Source of the DNA: an uncultured Sphingopyxis sp.
GTDB lineage: Bacteria > Pseudomonadota > Alphaproteobacteria > Sphingomonadales > Sphingomonadaceae
DNA: 64,000 nt
NCBI RefSeq assembly: GCF_900078365.1
Contig: NZ_LT598653.1
Span: 2,604,001 to 2,668,000 of the forward strand
Direction of reading: 5' to 3'
Shown: positions 58,936-64,000 of the stretch, piece by piece
Layout of the letters: each line of letters begins with the position of its first letter
Position numbering within the stretch: the first letter of the stretch is position 1
Program-made: the position numbers and the translations under genes
The notes under the pieces: model-generated
Told to the model about the DNA's origin: nothing
Seen by the model: only the letters and a program-made list of their open reading frames with translations
Database searches by the model: none

Positions 58936-59420
58936 GCTATGCCCTCTCCTTCTCGGCCACCGATCCGGTCGAATTGTGGGCCGAGGCGGGCGACGCGGCC
59001 GCGGCGCTCGTCGCGGGCGAGCGCGACGGCATCGCCAATATGGCGAATGTCGCGGCGCTGATCTGGCAGGCGATCCCCGATTTGAACTGGGCGGGCTTCT
59101 ACCGCTTCGACGGGAGCGAGCTCGTGCTCGGCCCCTTCCAGGGCAAGGCCGCGTGCATCCGCATCGCGCTCGACAAGGGGGTGTGCGGTGCCGCCGCGCG
59201 GCTGCGCGCCACGCAGCGCGTCGACGACGTCCTCGCCTTTCCCGGCCATATCGCGTGCGACGCCGAGAGCCGCAGCGAACTCGTCGTTCCGGTGATCGCC
59301 GACGACCGGCTGGTCGGCGTGCTCGATCTCGACAGCCCGAACCCCGCGCGCTTCACCGCCGCCGATCAGGCCGGCGCCGAGGCGCTGGTGGCGCGTATCG
59401 CGGCGGCGCTTGCGTCCTGA
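58932..59420 (+). CDS. msrC: Free methionine-(R)-sulfoxide reductase (GAF domain)
   Basis: 162-residue GAF-fold enzyme reducing free Met-R-sulfoxide with thioredoxin. The three redox cysteines are present at C75, C85 and C109, with the same 10- and 24-residue spacing as C84, C94 and C118 of the E. coli enzyme. NWAGFYRFDG, GKAACIRI, GVCGAA and HIACDAESRSELVVP are family landmarks. Its ATG overlaps the prolyl oligopeptidase stop. The product is cytoplasmic although the upstream partner is exported, so the coupling may reflect shared need in protein-damage recovery. Confidence 0.92.
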   Translation: MSYALSFSATDPVELWAEAGDAAAALVAGERDGIANMANVAALIWQAIPDLNWAGFYRFDGSELVLGPFQGKAACIRIALDKGVCGAAARLRATQRVDDVLAFPGHIACDAESRSELVVPVIADDRLVGVLDLDSPNPARFTAADQAGAEALVARIAAALAS

Positions 59421-59506
59421 AAAGTCGCCATCGGCGGAAAGACCGCGCAGCAATCGCGCGCGGCCGTTTCGGGGTGGTGAGCGGACGTTGAGCTGTTGAA
59501 CTGGTT

Positions 59507-59624
59507 TCCCCTCCCGCAGGCGGGAGGGGCAGCGAAACTTGCGAACTTGTTCGCTAGTTGCAGCGGGGTGGGCAATCGCGGCGTCGCTGCCCACCCCCAA
59601 CCCCTCCCGCAAGCGGGAGGGGAG
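59507..59624. repeat. Family A long palindromic repeat (copy 4)
   Basis: Nearly identical to 30284-30401 (about 5 differences in 118). TCCCCTCCCGCAGGCGGGAG and its partner arm (GCAAGCGGGAGGGGAGA) close the element. It begins 87 bases after the fRMsr stop. Confidence 0.9.
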
Positions 59625-59732
59625 ATCAACGGCCGCAATCGGCCGAAACCCGCCCCGCAGATCCTCCAACCCTGACCCAAAACGGGACGAATTCTTCAAG
59701 GTTAACGGAATCGCGAACAGGCGCTAAATTTG

Positions 59733-59749
59733 CTAACAAATTGTTAACC
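59733..59749 (+). promoter_or_regulatory. CtrA-like box upstream of the glycine-zipper gene
   Basis: CTAA-N7-TTAACC, one mismatch from the CtrA consensus TTAA-N7-TTAA, 34 bases before the start codon. The 59421-59782 gap otherwise holds the family A repeat and an AT-rich stretch (GCTAAATTTGCTAACAAATT) that is the likely promoter; no gene seen. Confidence 0.45.
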
Positions 59750-59782
59750 AATCGGTTCGGCCGAGGGAACAGGGAGCAAGTC

Positions 59783-60610
59783 ATGCGCACGTTCGTGTTG
59801 TTGGGGTTGGCCGCGGGGTCGTTGTTGCTGGCGGGCCATGCGCGCGCCGAGCAGCCGGCGCTCGATTATGGCGTCCCCGCCGATCCCGATACGCGCGTCT
59901 ACACCGGCTATCCCGACCGCGTGCCGAGCGAGGTCGACTATCGCACCGTCGATGGCACCTATGACGCCGAGGGGCGCTGGACCGGCACATGGGACGGCAC
60001 CTATGAAGCGCCCGACGGCCGCCGTTACGAGGGCCGCTACGAAGGCACGGTCGAGGGCCGTGGCGCGGGCTATCCCCCGCCGCCCGCCTATGATCCCTAT
60101 TATGGCGGCGGCTACGACCCGCATTATGAGGCAGAGATGGAACGCCGCTGTGGCCGAGGGGGCACAGTCGGCGGCGCGGTTGTCGGCGGGCTCGTGGGGG
60201 GCGTCGCCGGCAACCGCATTGCCGGCCGCGGCGACCGTACCGCCGGCACGCTGATCGGCGCCGGGGTCGGCGCGCTGGCCGGCTCGGCGATCGGCAGCGC
60301 CGCGGACAAGAAGAAATGCGAGCAATGGTGGTCGAGCCGCGGCGCCCGCTATCAGGGCGGATATTATCAAGGCGGTTATTACCCGGGCGGCACTTCGACG
60401 ACCTATCGCCATGGCGGCTATGGTTATGGCTACGGCTATTATACGCCCGGCGTCGTCGTGACGACGATCATCAACGGCGCACCCGTCGTGACCGAGACGG
60501 TCGAGACCTCAACGCGCACCTATTATGAAAATGTGCCGGTGCGGAAACGCCATGTCGCCAAGAAGAAGTGGAAACCGAAACGCAAGCCGGTACCGCGCTG
60601 CGTCTGCTGA
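59783..60610 (+). CDS. Glycine-zipper 2TM envelope protein
   Basis: 275 residues. Signal peptide (MRTFVLLGLAAGSLLLAGHARA), a charged Tyr/Gly-rich region with MORN-like repeats (DGTYDAEGRWTGTWDGTYEA), then a glycine zipper (GGAVVGGLVGGVAGNRIAG and GTLIGAGVGALAGSAIGS, about 132-177), a Tyr/Gly stretch and a basic Cys-ending tail (KWKPKRKPVPRCVC). Resembles 17-kDa-antigen/SlyB-type surface proteins; likely outer membrane. AGGGAG precedes the ATG at 59783. A CtrA-like box lies upstream. Confidence 0.8.
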   Translation: MRTFVLLGLAAGSLLLAGHARAEQPALDYGVPADPDTRVYTGYPDRVPSEVDYRTVDGTYDAEGRWTGTWDGTYEAPDGRRYEGRYEGTVEGRGAGYPPPPAYDPYYGGGYDPHYEAEMERRCGRGGTVGGAVVGGLVGGVAGNRIAGRGDRTAGTLIGAGVGALAGSAIGSAADKKKCEQWWSSRGARYQGGYYQGGYYPGGTSTTYRHGGYGYGYGYYTPGVVVTTIINGAPVVTETVETSTRTYYENVPVRKRHVAKKKWKPKRKPVPRCVC

Positions 60611-60651
60611 AGTGTCATGAGATAGGTCTGGTCACCTATTATCTGGTCTCG

Positions 60652-60689
60652 AGGCCCGTCATCCACCGGATGGCGGGCCTTTCCTTTTC
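60652..60689 (+). terminator. Terminator of the glycine-zipper gene
   Basis: AGGCCCG-TCATCC-ACCGGATGG-CGGGCCT followed by TTCCTTTT, 42 bases after the stop codon. Confidence 0.8.
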
Positions 60690-60729
60690 ACACCCTCGCT
60701 TTGTCGCCTCCGCGCAAAGGCTCGCCAGA

Positions 60730-60761
60730 TGAACGCCAGCAAAACCAAGGCTGAACGCCAG
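60730..60761 (+). repeat. Direct repeats, 22-bp period
   Basis: TGAACGCCAG occurs at 60730-60739 and again at 60752-60761, exactly two helical turns apart, upstream of the Tyr/Arg-rich envelope protein gene. GTTCAGC (60773-60779) and GGCGTTC (60791-60797) look like inverted partners. A response-regulator binding region is plausible. Confidence 0.5.
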
Positions 60762-60799
60762 ATAAGCGCCGGGTTCAGCACCGTGTCACGGGCGTTCCT

Positions 60800-60815
60800 C
60801 TAAACCATCGTTAAC
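60800..60815 (+). promoter_or_regulatory. CtrA-like box upstream of the Tyr/Arg-rich protein gene
   Basis: CTAA-N7-TTAAC, the same shape as the box at 59733, 41 bases before the next start codon. Confidence 0.45.
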
Positions 60816-60855
60816 AGGCTGCTCCTGCCGCCTGCGCTTTTGAGGAGACCGAACC

Positions 60856-61383
60856 ATGGCTATCAAGACCAACCTGACCCGGGCCGCAATTGGTGCGGCC
60901 ACCGCCGGCGCGATGCTGATGAGCGCCGCCCCCGCCGCCGCGCGCGACCGCTATGACCGCGACGGGATCAGCGCGGGCGAAATCATCGCCGGCGCCGTCG
61001 TCCTCGGCGGCCTCGCGGCGATCCTGTCGAGCGGCGACAACGACCGCTATGATCGCTACGACCGTTATGACGATCGCTATCGCTATGACGATCCGCGTTA
61101 TGGCTATAGCTATGATTACAACCGCTATGGCAACAGCCGCAGCGCGATCCGCCAGTGCGTGAACGCCGTCGAACGCGGCAGCCGCCGCTATGGCCGCACC
61201 GACGTCACCGAGGTGACCGATATCGACCGCAAGCGCGACGGCTATCGCGTCAAGGGCCGCGTCGTCGTGCGCGACGGCTACGGCGGCCGCTGGGGTCGCG
61301 GCGGCTATTATGATCGCGGCAAGTTCAGCTGCGACGTCCGCTACGGCCGCATCCGCGACATCGACTTTTCGGGCCTGCGCTAA
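60856..61383 (+). CDS. Secreted Tyr/Arg/Asp-rich envelope protein, unknown function
   Basis: 175 residues: a signal peptide (MAIKTNLTRAAIGAATAGAM up to AAAR), a short hydrophobic stretch (AGEIIAGAVVLGGLAAILSS, 42-61), a low-complexity RYDRYDRYDDRYRYDDPRYG segment, then a folded-looking domain with RQCVNAVERGSRRYG and GKFSCDVRYGRIRDIDFSGL (two Cys). Similar proteins occur in sphingomonads without known function. A GAGGAGACC ribosome-binding site precedes the ATG. Shares the CtrA-like box and general style of the preceding gene, so the two may be co-regulated. Confidence 0.75.
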   Translation: MAIKTNLTRAAIGAATAGAMLMSAAPAAARDRYDRDGISAGEIIAGAVVLGGLAAILSSGDNDRYDRYDRYDDRYRYDDPRYGYSYDYNRYGNSRSAIRQCVNAVERGSRRYGRTDVTEVTDIDRKRDGYRVKGRVVVRDGYGGRWGRGGYYDRGKFSCDVRYGRIRDIDFSGLR

Positions 61384-61404
61384 GCTCCGAACCTATCGCC
61401 TTTC

Positions 61405-61441
61405 GGCCCGCCCGTGCTCCGCACGCGGCGGGCCTTTTGTT
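61405..61441 (+). terminator. Terminator of the Tyr/Arg-rich protein gene
   Basis: GGCCCGCC-CGTGCTCCGCACGC-GGCGGGCC followed by TTTTG, 22 bases after the stop codon. Confidence 0.85.
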
Positions 61442-61542
61442 ACGCCCGACGCCCGCTTTACCGTATCGGATAGTGATTCCGGCCTTGCCATCGCGGGTAT
61501 ATCCCGCAAAATCGGACTTTTCCTCAGGGGGATCCGAAACCC

Positions 61543-63393
61543 ATGCGTCGCCGTACACTCCTCGCCGCCGTCCCCGCCGCCGCGCTGTTGCCAACCGCGG
61601 GCCGCGCAGAAAGCACGAAGCCCAAAGCCGCGCCCGCCGCGCCCAAGGCGGACGCTTCGACGCCGCCGGTCTGGGAAGAAGGCGCCGACCGCTTCGTGCG
61701 GCCCGACGTTCATGGCGGCGACAGGGTCGTCGGCGCGAGCTTCGCGTCGCGCACCGCGGCTTATGGTCTCAGCGGCGCGGCGGGAACCGCGCATCCGCTC
61801 GCGACGCAGGCGGGGATCGACATTTTGAAGCGCGGCGGGTCGGCGGTCGACGCCGCGATCGCGATCAACGCGTGCCTCGGCCTGCTCGAACCGACCGCGA
61901 ACGGCATCGGCGGCGACGTCTATGCGATGATCTGGGACCCGAAGACGAAGAAGCTCGCGGGCCTCGCGGGATCGGGCAAGAGCCCGCGCGGGCTCGACCT
62001 CGCGACGGTGCGCAGCCGCGCCAAGGGCGGCACCTTGCCCGCCTATGGCGCGATCAGCGTGTCGGTGCCGGGCACCGTCGATGGCTGGTGGACGATGCAC
62101 CAGCGTTACGGCAAGCTCCCGTGGAAAGATCTGTTCGAGCCGGTCATCGCCCATGCCGAGGCGGGCGCGCCGGTGCCCGACATGATCGCTTATTATATCC
62201 GCCGCAGCCTCGCCGGTTTCCGCCAGCCTGGCCGCGGGATAGAGGAAACCGACAATGCGATCCGCACCTATGGGCTGAACGACGGCAAGGGACCGGCGGC
62301 CGGGCAGGTTTTCCGCAACCCCAATCTCGCGCGCACCTTCCGCCTGATCGCCGAAGGCGGGCGCGACGCCTTTTACGAAGGCGAAATCGCGCGCACGATC
62401 GACGCCTATTTCAAGCGGATCGGCGGCTGGCTGCGCTACGAGGATCTCGCCGCGCACAAGTCCGAATGGATCGAGCCGCACAAGACGGATTATCGCGGCA
62501 CCGACGTCTATGCGCTCGGCGCGAACACGCAGGGCATCGCGACGTTGCAGATGCTCAACATTCTCGAGTATTTCGACCTGAAAGGCGCGGGCTTCCAGTC
62601 GGCGCTGTCGATCCATCTGCAGGCCGAGGCGAAGCGCCTCGCCTATGAGGATCGCGCGCGATATTATGCCGATCCGCATTTTTCGAATGTGCCGGTCGAA
62701 TGGCTGATCTCGAAGGACTATGCGGCCGAGCGCGCCAAGCTGATCCGCCCCGACCGCCTGCTCACCCCTGTCCACCCGGGGCAGGCGCCGAGCCACGGCG
62801 ACACCACCTATTTCAGCTGCGCCGACAAGGACGGGATGATGGTGTCGATGATCCAGTCGAACTTCCGCGGCATGGGGTCGGGGCTGGTCGCCGATGGCCT
62901 CGGCTTCATGTTCCAGGATCGCGGGCAATTGTTCAGTCTGCAGGACGGGCATCCGAACATCTATGCGCCCGGCAAGCGGCCGTTCCAGACGATCATCCCG
63001 GGCTTCGCGGCGCGGGGCGAGGTGCCGTGGATGAGCTTCGGCGTGATGGGCGGCGACATGCAGCCGCAGGGGCAGGCGCAGATCATCATCAACCGCGTCG
63101 ATTACGGGCTCGAGATCCAGTCCGCCGGCGACTCGCCGCGCTGGCACCATGAGGGATCGTCCGAAACGATGGGCGAGGATTCGCCGGATCTCGGCCCGAA
63201 CGGCATGTTGCGGCTCGAAAGCGGCGTGCCCGAGGCGACCCGGCGGCGGCTCGCCGAGATCGGCTGGACGCTCGGCGAATCCGACGGCGGTTTCGGGCGC
63301 TATCAGTGCGTCGAACATCGCATGGACGGCGACACCCGCGTCTATGCGGCGGCGAGCGAAATGCGCGCCGACGGATGCGCGCTCGCTTATTGA
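61543..63393 (+). CDS. ggt: Gamma-glutamyltransferase
   Basis: 616-residue Ntn hydrolase that removes gamma-glutamyl groups from glutathione. Signal peptide MRRRTLLAAVPAAALLPTAG with an RRR start possibly used by Tat. The self-cleavage site lies at GDT-T (T421/T422 in SHGDTTYFSCAD); GGSAVDAAIAINACLGLLEP, GIGGDVYAMI and MGSGLVADGLGFMF are family features. Periplasmic. Together with gshB earlier in the window it covers synthesis and breakdown of glutathione, although the genes are not linked. GGGGGATCCGAAACCC precedes the ATG. Confidence 0.93.
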   Translation: MRRRTLLAAVPAAALLPTAGRAESTKPKAAPAAPKADASTPPVWEEGADRFVRPDVHGGDRVVGASFASRTAAYGLSGAAGTAHPLATQAGIDILKRGGSAVDAAIAINACLGLLEPTANGIGGDVYAMIWDPKTKKLAGLAGSGKSPRGLDLATVRSRAKGGTLPAYGAISVSVPGTVDGWWTMHQRYGKLPWKDLFEPVIAHAEAGAPVPDMIAYYIRRSLAGFRQPGRGIEETDNAIRTYGLNDGKGPAAGQVFRNPNLARTFRLIAEGGRDAFYEGEIARTIDAYFKRIGGWLRYEDLAAHKSEWIEPHKTDYRGTDVYALGANTQGIATLQMLNILEYFDLKGAGFQSALSIHLQAEAKRLAYEDRARYYADPHFSNVPVEWLISKDYAAERAKLIRPDRLLTPVHPGQAPSHGDTTYFSCADKDGMMVSMIQSNFRGMGSGLVADGLGFMFQDRGQLFSLQDGHPNIYAPGKRPFQTIIPGFAARGEVPWMSFGVMGGDMQPQGQAQIIINRVDYGLEIQSAGDSPRWHHEGSSETMGEDSPDLGPNGMLRLESGVPEATRRRLAEIGWTLGESDGGFGRYQCVEHRMDGDTRVYAAASEMRADGCALAY

Positions 63394-63532
63394 GGCGAAC
63401 CGGCGGCCAAATAATTCCGCATAATTATCAAACAGGATATACGAAATTTACCTTCCCTGTTTAGGAGTGGCGTTCGGGACCAAAAGGATAACCGTCCGAG
63501 GTGGGAATCGGGCGGCAAATACCGAGTCGCGC

Positions 63533-63961
63533 ATGTCGAATCCCGAGGCCTTCCCTGCCTCATCGCTTCCGGAGGAAAAGCGCCAGCCGCGGCAGTCGCG
63601 GCTGGTCAAGGCGGCGCTCGCCTGCCAGCGGCTCGGCCGGTTCGACGTCACGCTGCGCAACGTCTCGTTGACCGGCATCGGCGGCCAGGCCCCGCAGGCG
63701 CTTCAGATCGGCGAACGCATGACGGTGTTCATGCCCGGCCACGAACCGATGCTGGGGACGGTGCGCTGGGTCGCGGGCACGCGCTTCGGCATCCAGACCG
63801 ACCGCGAGATCGAAACGATGCGCCTGCGCGCCGCGCACAAGGAGCAGATCGTCGCCGCCGACAGCATGGCCGATTTCCAGATCATCCCCCCGCCGCGCAT
63901 CGACACCTGGCGTCCCGGCCTGACCAGCGGCCCGCCGGGGCAATTCGGGCGCAAACGGTAA
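63533..63961 (+). CDS. PilZ domain protein
   Basis: 142-residue PilZ-like protein: RQSRLVKAALACQRLGRFDV, then LRNVSLTGIGGQAP (NxSxxGxG-type motif) and LGTVRWVAGTRFGIQTDREI. The N-terminal RQSR resembles the RxxxR c-di-GMP motif, so ligand binding is more plausible than for the protein at 31525. The ATG at 63533 lacks a clear ribosome-binding site; a GTG at 63467 (preceded by TTAGGA, too close) is the alternative. The remaining 39 bases to the window end hold nothing I can call. Confidence 0.75.
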   Translation: MSNPEAFPASSLPEEKRQPRQSRLVKAALACQRLGRFDVTLRNVSLTGIGGQAPQALQIGERMTVFMPGHEPMLGTVRWVAGTRFGIQTDREIETMRLRAAHKEQIVAADSMADFQIIPPPRIDTWRPGLTSGPPGQFGRKR

Positions 63962-64000
63962 GCGCGAGGCCGTCCTTATCCCCGCGCGTCAAAGGCCGAC

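Overview
The window reads as ordinary chromosome of a high-GC alphaproteobacterium of the order Sphingomonadales, most like Sphingopyxis (genus is an inference). Support: a short-form HisG, CarD, a K+-independent H+-pyrophosphatase, DUF1465 (RcdA family), UrcA and DUF3008 proteins, a DksA that has lost three of its four zinc cysteines, a PEP-CTERM-like surface protein, and dense intergenic palindromic repeats. I see no rRNA, tRNA, CRISPR array, prophage, integrase island or insertion sequence. The only AT-rich, accessory-looking spot is a hicAB toxin-antitoxin pair near the left edge.

Layout. 1-5 kb: 3' end of uvrB, hicAB plus a small unknown gene, a secreted S10 peptidase, a small membrane protein, an NRDE/TANGO2 protein. 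5-10 kb: infC (apparent ATA start and a terminator-like leader hairpin), then the lpoA-like / rsmI-yraN divergent cluster, gshB, a DedA protein. 10-19 kb: xerC; hemW, DUF2239, rdgB and rph on the minus strand; hrcA-grpE; def and recR facing away from fmt-truA. 19-30 kb: carD, an SDR, an S9 peptidase, hppA, then the minus-strand run hisG-hisD-nusB-thiL, and DUF2332. 30-35 kb: DUF1465, two divergent YdcH-like small genes, PilZ, dksA, a polyserine PEP-CTERM-like protein, an ArsR-SRPBCC pair. 35-42 kb: serS, surE, a K+ channel, DUF423, rimO, a DUF4403 lipoprotein. 42-47.8 kb: the phosphate module (pit plus a Nudix-DUF47 fusion behind in-phase Pho boxes), a Baeyer-Villiger-type monooxygenase, and a likely stress operon (lipoprotein, SDR, DUF3008). 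47.8-64 kb: M17 aminopeptidase, NlpC/P60, argC, a sorbosone dehydrogenase-like protein, dnaN, an IalB-like protein, LysR/UrcA, prolyl oligopeptidase-fRMsr, two envelope-type proteins behind matching CtrA-like boxes, ggt, PilZ.

Most of the content is housekeeping: repair (uvrB, recR, rdgB), translation (infC, def, fmt, serS, rimO, truA, rsmI), histidine, arginine, thiamine and glutathione metabolism, and proteostasis. The points most worth a second look are the continuous Nudix-DUF47 reading frame next to pit with 11-bp-phased Pho-box heptamers, the infC leader and start codon, the polyserine protein whose longest serine run uses all six serine codons, a DUF2239 gene inside the rph-rdgB-hemW unit flanked by paired dyads, and about twenty REPIN-like hairpin elements that fill most longer intergenic gaps.
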